A DNA stretch of 21,011 nt, from contig NZ_DATBKY010000314.1 in the NCBI RefSeq assembly GCF_036555685.1, positions 1 through 21,011 on the forward strand. Direction: 5' to 3'. Source of the stretch: Actinophytocola sp036555685. Lineage in GTDB: Bacteria > Actinomycetota > Actinomycetes > Mycobacteriales > Pseudonocardiaceae. Shown here piece by piece: positions 13,942 through 21,002 of the stretch. Every line of letters begins with the position of its first letter. The first letter of the stretch is position 1. The notes under the pieces were generated by a model. The model was not told the origin of the DNA. It ran no database searches and worked only from the letters and a program-made list of their open reading frames with translations. The position numbers and the translations under genes are program-made.

Positions 13942-15171
13942 TCACCGGGGAGTCACCCGCAAGAGCTTGTCGTCCGACCCGTTGGTCGTCGTGATGTACA
14001 GCGCCCCGTCCGGCCCGGTCCGGGCCGCCCGCAACCGTCCGAACCGGTTGTTGAACTCCTTCGGAATCGCGACCGAGGCGACGTCCCCAGCCTCCGTGAG
14101 CGTCAACAGCAAGACCTTCGCGCCCTTCAACGCGGTGATCACCAAGGCGCCGTTCAACGCACCCCACTGATCGCCGTCGAGGAAGGTCGCGGCGCACACG
14201 GCCTCGGTCGTCTCGCCCGACTGCCACTTCGCCGGCACCGCGTCCGGGAAGCGCTGCAGGTCGGTCATCGGGACGCTCTCGTCGTAGCCGCCGACCTTGC
14301 CGCCCTGTGACGGGTCCCAGCCGTAGTTGCGGCCGGCCTGGATGAGGTTGACCTCGTCGTTGAACGACGGGCCGTGCTCCGCGGTGAAGATCTGGTCCGT
14401 GCCCGGCCGCACCGCGACGCCCTGGATGTTGCGGTGGCCGTACGTGTACACGTACCGCTGCTTCGCGTTCTTCGCCTTGATGAACGGGTTGTCCGGCGCC
14501 GGCTTGCCCGTGTTCAGGTCCAGCCGCAGCGTCTTGCCGCCCAGGCTGGTCTTGTCCTGCGAGATCGAGCCCTGCGCGGTGTCACCGGTGCCGACGATCA
14601 GCATTCCGTCCGGCCCGATCGTCGGGCGGCAGCCGGAGTGCCGGCCGGTGCTGATCGGCAACCCGGTGAGCAGCTCCTTCTCCCGCCGGGCGGTCCTGCC
14701 GTCCTCCGCGAGCCGCCACGTCACGAGGCGGATGTCCTGCGGGTCGCCGTTCTCCGTGTGCGTCTGGCACGTCGTGAACAGCCGCGTCCGCGCGAAGTCC
14801 GGGTGCACGACCATGCCCATCAGCCCGCCCTCGCCGGAGACGAACACATCGGACAGGTCGGCCTTCACCTGCGACACCTTCGCGCCGGGTTTCGCGCTCG
14901 ACAGCAGCGAGATGCGCGCGGGCCGCTCGGTGACCAGCACCTTGCCGTCCGGCAGGAAGCCGATGTCCCAGCCGTGCTCGAGCCCGCCGGCCACCTGTTC
15001 GACGAGCAGGCCGGGCGTCTCGCTGCTGCTCGGCGGCGTCGGCGTCGAGGACGCCTCGGTCTGCTTCTGCGGCGGCACCTCGCCGACATCCCGTTGGGCA
15101 GGCGCGTCGGTGCACGCGGTGAGCGTGGCCAGGGCCAGCGCGACGACCAGGAAACTCGCCCGGTTTGTCAT
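13942..15171 (-). CDS. Lipoprotein of the PQQ-dependent sugar dehydrogenase (GSDH) family
   Basis: A 409-aa exported lipoprotein. The signal peptide ends in the lipobox LATLTAC with Cys20 as the lipidation site, followed by a Ser/Thr/Pro-rich linker (about 25-55). The six-bladed propeller of soluble aldose/glucose-sorbosone dehydrogenases follows: HGWDIGFLPDGKVLVTERPA, GEGGLMGMVVHPDF, GRHSGCRPTIGPDG with the likely catalytic histidine, GKTLRLDLNTGKPAPDNPF, YTYGHRNIQGVAVRPG, AEHGPSFNDEVNLIQAGRNY, and FGRLRAARTGPDGALYITT. Members oxidise sugars with PQQ, but no PQQ synthesis genes are visible, so the cofactor and substrate are uncertain. The ATG at 15171 has only a weak GGA nearby. It is divergent from the gene at 15238, with 66 bp between. 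Confidence 0.93.
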   Translation of the reverse strand: MTNRASFLVVALALATLTACTDAPAQRDVGEVPPQKQTEASSTPTPPSSSETPGLLVEQVAGGLEHGWDIGFLPDGKVLVTERPARISLLSSAKPGAKVSQVKADLSDVFVSGEGGLMGMVVHPDFARTRLFTTCQTHTENGDPQDIRLVTWRLAEDGRTARREKELLTGLPISTGRHSGCRPTIGPDGMLIVGTGDTAQGSISQDKTSLGGKTLRLDLNTGKPAPDNPFIKAKNAKQRYVYTYGHRNIQGVAVRPGTDQIFTAEHGPSFNDEVNLIQAGRNYGWDPSQGGKVGGYDESVPMTDLQRFPDAVPAKWQSGETTEAVCAATFLDGDQWGALNGALVITALKGAKVLLLTLTEAGDVASVAIPKEFNNRFGRLRAARTGPDGALYITTTNGSDDKLLRVTPR

Positions 15172-15237
15172 GGGTCCAGAATGCCGCTCGCAGCGTCGCA
15201 CTCGTGTGAGGACCCGGCCGGCGAGGGGAGCATCCAG

Positions 15238-16761
15238 GTGAGCGACAACTGGTGGACGGACTACCAGCAGAACAAGCGGCTGCGCGGTCTCGAGGCGGAC
15301 CTGTCCAGCGTGAGCGCTTCGCTGGCATCCGCCCGCTCGAGCCAGCGGCGGCTGAACGCGGAGCTGTCGAAGGTCCGCGGCTCGCTGGAGCAGCGGCTGG
15401 ACCGGCTCTCCGCCGCCTTCGACGCGTTCGTGGAGATCAGCGACCTGCGCATGACGTTGGTGCTCTTCGACGAGCAGGGCCGGGTTCGGCACCAGGCACG
15501 CCGGCTGCTCGCCGGCACCGGGCCGGACGGCGAGGTGTCCGATGTGGACGGCTACTGGCTCGCGCCCGCGGTGTCCGCGCTGCGGGTCGCGGTCGACGGG
15601 GTCGTCGACGCCGACTCGCTGAACCTCGCCAAGGCCCGCGATCCACAGCGCGCCGCCGTCTTCCACGTGCTCGGCGCCGGGCTGCTCGGCGGCCGGAGCA
15701 CGGTGGACGCCGGCCTGCTCGCCGACGTGCTGCCGGTGCCCGCGGCCACGATGCCGCGCCACCAGCGTGCCGTGTGGACGCTCGCCGCCGACGGCTTCTT
15801 CGGCCCGGCCGGCTGGGAGCTGGTGCGCAGCCGCGGCGTCGAGTTCGTCCGGGCGCTGCCCGACGACGCGCGCGGGAGCGCCGTCGACGCGCTGCGCGCG
15901 ATCGGCACCGCGGGCGCGACATCGACGTCACCGCCGCGCGAGCTCGAGGGGCTCGGCGACGTCACCATCGCACTCGGCGCGGGGGCGAGCCTGGCCACGC
16001 TGCGGTCGTGGGTCGAGGAGACCCTCGCCGGCTATCCGAGCGAGCCACCGGCCGAGGCCGACCCCGCCGTGCGGCCGGTCGTGGAGCTGCTGGTCGAGGA
16101 GGGCAGCCCGGTCGAGCAGCCGCTGCTCGTCCGGGAGCGCGAGCTGCGCGCGGTGATCGAGGGGAAGGGCGGCCAGCCGCCCGCCTGGGACGGCCCGGCC
16201 GGCGAGACCGTCGAGCTGCTGCGTACCGACGCGAAGGACGCGAGCCACCCGGCCCGGCGCGCGGCGGCCGTGCGGATCTGCGGCGAGCTCGTGATCACCG
16301 CGGCCGAGCGGCTCGCGGCCACCGCCCGCGCGGACGCGCCGTACCGGGTCGAGGCCCGCACGCGGCAGGGCCTGGTGACGATCACCGCGGACGGGCCGGA
16401 CCAGGGTTCGGTCGCCCGCGCGCGGTCGCGGATCGACGACGGCGCCAAGGTGAGCGCCCAGCGTCGCGTGGTCGCGGGCGTCGCGCTGGGCGTGGGCCTG
16501 GCGTTCGTCGTGCTGGCCGTCGTGGCGGGCTGGGGCTGGCTCTTCGCCGCGCTCCTCGGGCCGGTCGTGGCGCTCTACCAGTGGCGCATCGACGTCCGGG
16601 AGCGCGAGGACGCCGCGACGTCGGCGAAGACGTTCCACGAGAGCCTGACGAAGGAGCTGGACGCGCGGGTCGCGGCGCTCGTCGAGTGCCGGGCCGGCCT
16701 GGCCGAGCGCGAGCCGAAGATCGACGAGGACCTGAAGGCGATCCGCGAGGCGCTTGCCTAG
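15238..16761 (+). CDS. Uncharacterised coiled-coil protein with C-terminal membrane hairpin
   Basis: 507 aa, not recognised. GTG 15238 has GGGGAG 7 bases upstream. The N-terminus VSDNWWTDYQQNKRLRGLEA leads into a predicted coiled coil (about 15-65, LSSVSASLASARSSQRRLNA, LSKVRGSLEQRLDRL). A globular middle part of about 340 residues is rich in Ala, Leu, Arg and Glu, without motifs I can name. Two adjoining hydrophobic segments (about 411-450, AGVALGVGLAFVVLAVVAGW then LFAALLGPVVALYQW) form a membrane hairpin, followed by a charged helical tail of about 55 residues. Topology therefore looks like a large cytoplasmic domain, a hairpin and a short cytoplasmic tail. It is divergent from the sugar dehydrogenase and overlaps the stop of the zinc-ribbon gene by four bases. 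Confidence 0.85.
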   Translation: MSDNWWTDYQQNKRLRGLEADLSSVSASLASARSSQRRLNAELSKVRGSLEQRLDRLSAAFDAFVEISDLRMTLVLFDEQGRVRHQARRLLAGTGPDGEVSDVDGYWLAPAVSALRVAVDGVVDADSLNLAKARDPQRAAVFHVLGAGLLGGRSTVDAGLLADVLPVPAATMPRHQRAVWTLAADGFFGPAGWELVRSRGVEFVRALPDDARGSAVDALRAIGTAGATSTSPPRELEGLGDVTIALGAGASLATLRSWVEETLAGYPSEPPAEADPAVRPVVELLVEEGSPVEQPLLVRERELRAVIEGKGGQPPAWDGPAGETVELLRTDAKDASHPARRAAAVRICGELVITAAERLAATARADAPYRVEARTRQGLVTITADGPDQGSVARARSRIDDGAKVSAQRRVVAGVALGVGLAFVVLAVVAGWGWLFAALLGPVVALYQWRIDVREREDAATSAKTFHESLTKELDARVAALVECRAGLAEREPKIDEDLKAIREALA

Positions 16762-16940
16762 AACATGGCGGCGGGGCGGCCGCGCGCGACCACGCGCGTG
16801 CACGCCCCGTCGACCACGCGCACCTGCAACGAGCCGCAGCTGCAGCGGCTCCACACCGTCTGGCCTTCGGTCGTGCGGTGGCGGGACACCACCTGGAACG
16901 GTTGGGCGTCCGGCCATCCACAGTGCGGGCAGTAGGTCAT
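16758..16940 (-). CDS. Small zinc-ribbon protein, uncharacterised
   Basis: 60 aa beginning MTYCPHCGWPDAQPFQVV. Two cysteine pairs, Cys4/Cys7 (CPHC) and Cys33/Cys35 (CSC), separated by 25 residues, form a probable zinc ribbon; the rest is short beta-rich sequence (VWSRC, LQVRVVDG). Function is unknown. The ATG at 16940 has GGAGGT almost directly in front, closer than usual. The frame also runs up to an ATG at 17015, but that extension would cover the LysR promoter and looks non-coding. The stop overlaps the stop of the convergent coiled-coil gene. It is divergent from the LysR gene, with 73 bp between starts. Confidence 0.7.
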   Translation of the reverse strand: MTYCPHCGWPDAQPFQVVSRHRTTEGQTVWSRCSCGSLQVRVVDGACTRVVARGRPAAMF

Positions 16941-16977
16941 ACCTCCAGGGTGGGGAAGCAGACCGTGTACGTCTACG

Positions 16978-17006
16978 TTGACTTTCCGAACAGTAACGTG
17001 AAGCAT
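16978..17006 (+). promoter_or_regulatory. Possible promoter for a leaderless LysR transcript
   Basis: TTGACT (16978-16983) and AAGCAT (17001-17006) are separated by 17 bases, and the -10 ends 7 bases before the ATG at 17014, which has no ribosome-binding site. A 5-bp inverted repeat, ACGTT (16975-16979) and AACGT (about 16995-16999), spans the spacer and could be an autoregulatory LysR site. Confidence 0.4.
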
Positions 17007-17013
17007 CACCTTC

Positions 17014-17910
17014 ATGATTGACCTGCGCCGGCTCCGCGTGCTGCGTGCGGTGTCGCACTACGGCACGATCACCGCCGCCGCGAAGGCCCTGCACTTCACC
17101 ACGTCGGCCGCGTCCCAGCAGATCCGCCAGCTCGGCCGCGAGCTCGACATCACGCTGCTCGAACCGCACGGCCGCAAGATCCGGCTGACGCCCGCGGCGC
17201 AGCGGCTGCTCGAACACGCCGACGCGATCGAGGCGCGCTGGGAGCAGGCGGAGATCGACCTGCGCACGGCCCGCGACGAGCCGGCCGGGCTGCTACGGCT
17301 GTGCGGCATCCCGACCGCGGTGGCCATGCTGCTCGCGCCGGCGGTCGCGCCGCTGGTTGCGAAGTACCCGCGGCTGTCCGTGCACATCGAGGAGGTCGAG
17401 CAGCAGGCCGGGTACGACCTGCTCTTCGACGGCTCGGTCGACCTCGCCGTCCTCGAGTCCACACCGGACAACCCGACCGCCGGCGACCCGCGCTTCGACC
17501 AGCGCCCGCTCGTCGACGACGTCTTCGACCTGGTGGTGCACTCGGAGCATTCGCTGGCCGGCCAGGAGTCCGTCCAGCTGGGCGAGGTGGCGGGCGAGGA
17601 CTGGATCCTGCCCGCGGTCGCGTGCACGTGCCGCCAACACACGCTGTCCGCGTGCGGTGCGGCCGGCTTCACGCCGAACGTCGTGCACAACGCGCTGGAG
17701 TGGAACGCGATCGCGCACCTGATCGCGCACCGGCTCGGGGTCGCACTGGTCCCGCGGCTCGCGTACCTGCCACCCCACCTGCCGCTGGCCCGGCTGCCGC
17801 TCGACGGGGGCGCGCCCAGCCGGAAGCTGCTGACCTGCACCCGCGCCGGCGCCCGCGACCACCCCGCGATCGCGGCGACGCTCACCGAGCTGGCTACCGT
17901 GGCCGCGTGA
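17014..17910 (+). CDS. LysR family transcriptional regulator
   Basis: 298 aa, the usual length. The N-terminal winged helix-turn-helix (about 1-60) reads MIDLRRLRVLRAVSHYGTIT, then AAAKALHFTTSAASQQIRQL. A linker helix follows (about 62-88) and then the periplasmic-binding-protein-like effector domain (about 90-290) with LLRLCGIPTAVAMLLAPAVA and IAHRLGVALVPRLAY. A cluster of cysteines (ACTCRQHTLSACG) lies in the effector domain. The ATG at 17014 lacks a ribosome site, and a promoter positioned for a leaderless message is present. Its stop overlaps the GTG of the crotonase gene as GTGA, so the two are cotranscribed and it may control the pathway that enzyme belongs to. Ligand unknown. Confidence 0.94.
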   Translation: MIDLRRLRVLRAVSHYGTITAAAKALHFTTSAASQQIRQLGRELDITLLEPHGRKIRLTPAAQRLLEHADAIEARWEQAEIDLRTARDEPAGLLRLCGIPTAVAMLLAPAVAPLVAKYPRLSVHIEEVEQQAGYDLLFDGSVDLAVLESTPDNPTAGDPRFDQRPLVDDVFDLVVHSEHSLAGQESVQLGEVAGEDWILPAVACTCRQHTLSACGAAGFTPNVVHNALEWNAIAHLIAHRLGVALVPRLAYLPPHLPLARLPLDGGAPSRKLLTCTRAGARDHPAIAATLTELATVAA

Positions 17911-18662
17911 GTCTGACGCTCGACGTCTCCGGCGCGGTGGCGACGCTGACCATCGACCGCCCGGCCAAACGCAACGCGATGAGCTTCGAGATGTGGTCGG
18001 CACTGCCGGGCTTGCTGGCAACGGTCGAGGCGGACGACGGCGTGCGGGCCCTGGTCATCCGTGGCACCGACCACTTCTCGGCGGGCGCCGACATCAGCGA
18101 GTTCACGACGCTGCGGGCGGATCCGTCCGGCGCACAGCGGTACAGCGCGGCCGTGCACGCGGGCGAGCGCGCGATCGCGTCGTTGCCGAAGCCCACGATC
18201 GCGGCGGTGCGGGGCGTCTGCGTGGGTGGTGGCTGCGAGATCGCGCTGGCGTGCGACATCCGCATCGCCGGGGAGGACGCCCGCTTCGGCATCACCCCGG
18301 CCAAGCTCGGCATCGTCTACAACGCGACGTCGACGAAGCAGCTGGTCGACGCGGTGGGCCCGGCGTGGGCGCGCCAGATCCTGTTCACGGCGGACATCAT
18401 CGACGCGCCCACGGCGCTGCGGATCGGCCTGGTGAACGAGCTGTCCCCGGATCCGGTGGCCCGAGCCACGGAACTGGCCCGAACGATGGCGACCCGCTCG
18501 CAGGTCTCGATCCGCGGCGCCCGGACGATCATCTCCCGGATCACGGACGGCTCGTTCGAAGAGGACGAAGCCGTCGACGCCCTGTACGAGGCCTCCGTGA
18601 AGAGCGACGACTACGCGGAGGGGGTGCGGGCGTTCCTGGAGAAGCGCCCGCCCCGCTTCTGA
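17907..18662 (+). CDS. Crotonase-fold protein (enoyl-CoA hydratase/isomerase family; possibly decarboxylase-like)
   Basis: 251 aa with the crotonase fold. The oxyanion-hole regions are HFSAGADI and GVCVGGGCEIALACD. Glu111 in GGGCE matches the first catalytic glutamate of enoyl-CoA hydratases (rat Glu144). The second (rat Glu164, usually PE in a G/xPExxLG motif) is replaced: the sequence is GITPAKLGIVYN, with Ala132 there. The TPxxLGxxYN pattern recalls methylmalonyl-CoA decarboxylase (ScpB/YgfG) and similar enzymes more than classical hydratases. Simple enoyl-CoA hydration is therefore doubtful; decarboxylation or isomerisation is possible. The GTG start overlaps the LysR stop by four bases. 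The gene ends 6 bp from the convergent oxygenase gene. Confidence 0.92.
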   Translation: MSLTLDVSGAVATLTIDRPAKRNAMSFEMWSALPGLLATVEADDGVRALVIRGTDHFSAGADISEFTTLRADPSGAQRYSAAVHAGERAIASLPKPTIAAVRGVCVGGGCEIALACDIRIAGEDARFGITPAKLGIVYNATSTKQLVDAVGPAWARQILFTADIIDAPTALRIGLVNELSPDPVARATELARTMATRSQVSIRGARTIISRITDGSFEEDEAVDALYEASVKSDDYAEGVRAFLEKRPPRF

Positions 18663-18671
18663 CCGCGGTCA
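18660..18671. repeat. 12-bp perfect palindrome holding both convergent stop codons
   Basis: TGACCGCGGTCA contains the crotonase TGA (18660-18662) on the plus strand and the oxygenase TGA (18669-18671) on the minus strand. It is too short and lacks a T-run to be called a terminator. Confidence 0.5.
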
Positions 18672-19364
18672 GGCCTGCGAGCCGTAGAGGTACTCGTTGA
18701 GATCCGCCGGCCGCGTCTCTTCCGGCACCTCGTCCGTGTAGTAGTTCATCGCCACGGCGACGCGGATCTCGGCGTCCTCGAGCTTCCGCACGTAGTGGGG
18801 GTGGCGCCGCCCGTCGAAGAAGACCAGCTCGCCCTGCGTGGGATAGAGCGCCTGGCAGTCCGCGTCGATCTCTTCCTTGCTCCGAGCGTGCACGTTGTTC
18901 GCGACGGCGAGTTCCCCGCCGGTCCCCTTCGGCAGATCGGTGACGTAGAGCAGAGCCTCGACCGGGTTCGTGTCCACGTGGCACTCGTACCGCTCCCCGG
19001 GAAACTGCACGTTCAGCACGACGGCGTAGCGCGGATCGCGCGCGGTGGTGAGCCGGACGCCGCGAATCCGCTCGCCGATCTTGCGGAATTTTCCCTCGTA
19101 GAGGTCGACCAGCCAGGGAAGCTCGTGCTGAACAACCTTGCCACCGACGCAATGGATCGGCAGGCTGGTGACCTCGGCACTCTCCCTGGAAGTGGAATGG
19201 GGCGGCACCAGCGTTCGCTTCATCGAGTGGTTCTTCGCGACGTCGATCAGACGTTGCTGCCAGCCAGTAGGCAACAGAGCCGCCACGTTCTCGAAATCCC
19301 ACTCGAACCGGGCAGCTTGGAGATTCCCTTCGGCCGCGTCCGAACCGACGGAAAGCGTGTTCAT
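18669..19364 (-). CDS. 2-oxoglutarate/Fe(II)-dependent oxygenase
   Basis: 231 aa. The Fe(II) facial triad is visible: His129 and Asp131 in ERYECHVDTNPVEALLYVTD and the distal His190 in GRRHPHYVRKLEDAEIRVAV, with Arg201, 11 residues later, positioned to bind 2-oxoglutarate. The region between (LPKGTGGELAVANN, QGELVFFDGRRHPH) matches the double-stranded beta-helix of prolyl-4-hydroxylase-like enzymes. Such enzymes hydroxylate proteins, amino acids or small molecules; the substrate cannot be told. ATG 19364 gives MNTLSVGSDA; GTG 19379 is an in-frame alternative. No strong ribosome site is seen. It starts 41 bp after the XRE gene on the same strand, suggesting one operon with it and the cyclase-like gene. 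Confidence 0.88.
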   Translation of the reverse strand: MNTLSVGSDAAEGNLQAARFEWDFENVAALLPTGWQQRLIDVAKNHSMKRTLVPPHSTSRESAEVTSLPIHCVGGKVVQHELPWLVDLYEGKFRKIGERIRGVRLTTARDPRYAVVLNVQFPGERYECHVDTNPVEALLYVTDLPKGTGGELAVANNVHARSKEEIDADCQALYPTQGELVFFDGRRHPHYVRKLEDAEIRVAVAMNYYTDEVPEETRPADLNEYLYGSQA

Positions 19365-19405
19365 GGTTGGTGGTCTCACATTTCTCTGGAAGTGCGAAAC
19401 AGACG

Positions 19406-20380
19406 TCAGTCGAACACGAGTCGCGGGCAGGTACGCGTCATGGCGTCGTGGTCATCGATCATGCGTTGGTGATGTCGTGGATCGATCAACGAATAATGGA
19501 GCGACTGGCGACTCGGTGGTTCCGCCAGCGCGACGAGGCCCGAGTCCGAACCGACGAAGTCCTTGATGCGGTCGAGCAGGCGCTCGGTCCTCGTGGTGAC
19601 CAGCGCCGTATCCACTGTGTACATGACGTATCCGGGGACAAGTGGCCGACTTGACTCGAAGAACCTAATGCGCCGGTCCGCAGCCGCTCGACTCAGGGTC
19701 GCCGAGTCACCGACCGCGTTCCGAAGTCGCCGCGCCTGGGCGCGCCAGTCGGGGCCTTCCGGGATGACGTAGGTGTACTCGCTTCCGTGCGCGACGTTGT
19801 GACTGATGACGGATGTAAAGGAGGTCTGTCCGGTGCGGGGGAGATCCGCGGGTTCCCCGACGTGCACCTCGTCGTCTGGCTCACCCGACAGCGTGAAGAC
19901 GTCTATGTCGAGGTCGGCGGTAGCGATGCGGATGGTCTTGCTGATGCGCTCCAGATCGCGCACCTCGGTCTCGGTCAGCGCGATGCCGAGCACGGCCGCC
20001 TCGTTCTCCGCAAGGAGGCGCCTGGCTGTCGACTCGACGTCTTCGGCCAGCGCGGATCCGACCCGGCCCACGAAATCGCGCAGCGTTGCCGTCTTGGCCT
20101 GCGTTCTTGCGATGGCCTCCTCGAAGTGGCCTGCGAGGTCGCCGTAGTCCGGTGCCGGTGCCTCCGGGGTGATGCCCAGGACCAGGTAGTCGAGGCTTAC
20201 GTCCAGGGCTCGCGCGATGTCGACGAGGACGTGCAGGCTTGGCGTGGCCTTCCCGCGGACGTACTGCGACAAGGCGGATTCGGAGACGTGAATCGAGCGG
20301 GCGAAGTCCTTGCGCCTGTTTCGGAAACGCTCGTTGAGGAGCTGGCGGAGAACCTGGCCGAAGCGGATGTCGTCGGCCAT
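19406..20380 (-). CDS. XRE family regulator with unrecognised C-terminal domain
   Basis: 324 aa. Residues about 5-70 form a Cro/C1-type helix-turn-helix (FGQVLRQLLNERFRNRRKDF, then ARSIHVSESALSQYVRGKAT). A helical segment follows (about 80-165), including AEDVESTARRLLAENEAAVLG. The C-terminal half (about 170-320) is a mixed alpha/beta domain with SEYTYVIPEGPDWRAQARRL and PGYVMYTVDTALVTTRTERL, which I do not recognise; it is likely the sensor or effector part. The ATG follows the cyclase-like gene's TGA by one base (TGA-G-ATG) with no strong ribosome site, so translation is probably coupled. The 2OG-Fe(II) oxygenase gene follows after 41 bp. Base composition is less GC-rich than in the housekeeping block. 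Confidence 0.88.
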   Translation of the reverse strand: MADDIRFGQVLRQLLNERFRNRRKDFARSIHVSESALSQYVRGKATPSLHVLVDIARALDVSLDYLVLGITPEAPAPDYGDLAGHFEEAIARTQAKTATLRDFVGRVGSALAEDVESTARRLLAENEAAVLGIALTETEVRDLERISKTIRIATADLDIDVFTLSGEPDDEVHVGEPADLPRTGQTSFTSVISHNVAHGSEYTYVIPEGPDWRAQARRLRNAVGDSATLSRAAADRRIRFFESSRPLVPGYVMYTVDTALVTTRTERLLDRIKDFVGSDSGLVALAEPPSRQSLHYSLIDPRHHQRMIDDHDAMTRTCPRLVFD

Positions 20381-20381
20381 C

Positions 20382-21002
20382 TCAGGCCGACCGGCTGACC
20401 GAGGCCGTGCGGCCGACCTGTCGCACCCAGGCCAGCGTGGACAGTTCTTTGTGCTCGACGTCTATGGAGGCGTAGTCGTCGGGATCGATGAGCCCGGGCG
20501 CGTCCATGATGACCTCCTCGTACACCGCCGCCGACGCGATCAGCGCGAGGTAGGCGCCCGACTGGTGGACGAATTGCTTGAACGCCGGCGCGTCCAGCAG
20601 CCGGAAGAGGTAGGTGACGCTCTCGCCGACAAGCCCGTGGCTGTCCTTCCACGCGTGGGCGGCGTGCACCGCCACGCGCAGGCACATCTGTGCCAGTTCG
20701 CTCGACACCATGTTGTGCACGCGCAGTCCGGCGCGCAGATATTCGATGAACGGATATATGAGGCGATCGGTTGGAATTTCCGGCGAGACGGCCATGACGA
20801 TTCCGTCGCCACGGTCCTCCGAATAGCGTCGCGCGAAGGCGATGTCCGAATCCTTCAGTGCGGTGTTGAACAATTTGTATAGGCTGTCCCGCACATAGAT
20901 CTGTACCTGGCGGTTCCTCCGCTGTTCCCCATATCCGACGACATCGGCGGCAACAAGAGTGCACCTTCCGTCCGGAACCCACCTGCCTCGTCGCTCGGTC
21001 AT
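20382..21002 (-). CDS. Small class III nucleotidyl cyclase-like protein, atypical active site
   Basis: 206 aa, a single domain with no membrane or signal segment. The pattern follows class III cyclase homology domains: LVAADVVGYGEQ with Asp20 (first metal site), EDRGDGIVMAV with Asp66 (second metal site, 46 residues later, near the usual spacing), and LRVAVHAA...GLVGESVTYLFRLLDAP near 108-139. In active enzymes the last motif is normally VNxxxR; here Asn is replaced by Thr130 while Arg134 is kept. Activity and product are therefore uncertain: an altered cyclase, or a nucleotide-binding pseudoenzyme. The ATG at 21002 has GGAGG 4 bases upstream. It directly precedes the XRE gene. AT-rich patches (around 20730-20960) contrast with the rest of the window. 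Its upstream neighbour is outside the window. Confidence 0.78.
   Translation of the reverse strand: MTERRGRWVPDGRCTLVAADVVGYGEQRRNRQVQIYVRDSLYKLFNTALKDSDIAFARRYSEDRGDGIVMAVSPEIPTDRLIYPFIEYLRAGLRVHNMVSSELAQMCLRVAVHAAHAWKDSHGLVGESVTYLFRLLDAPAFKQFVHQSGAYLALIASAAVYEEVIMDAPGLIDPDDYASIDVEHKELSTLAWVRQVGRTASVSRSA

Noticed and set aside
16941..17015. Extending the zinc-ribbon protein to the ATG at 17015 (85 aa).
   Set aside because: The extension overlaps the LysR start and its probable promoter, and its sequence (MLHVTVRKVNVDVHG) is not like the rest of the protein.
15252..17217. Alternative long frames over the coiled-coil gene, for example 589 codons on plus and 429 codons on minus.
   Set aside because: The frame starting at 15238 has a proper ribosome site, coiled coil and membrane hairpin; the others are Arg-rich or cross gene borders.
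20382..21002. Calling the set a Pycsar anti-phage system.
   Set aside because: No TIR or membrane effector is present in the window, and the cyclase-like protein's key Asn is replaced. Upstream genes are not visible.
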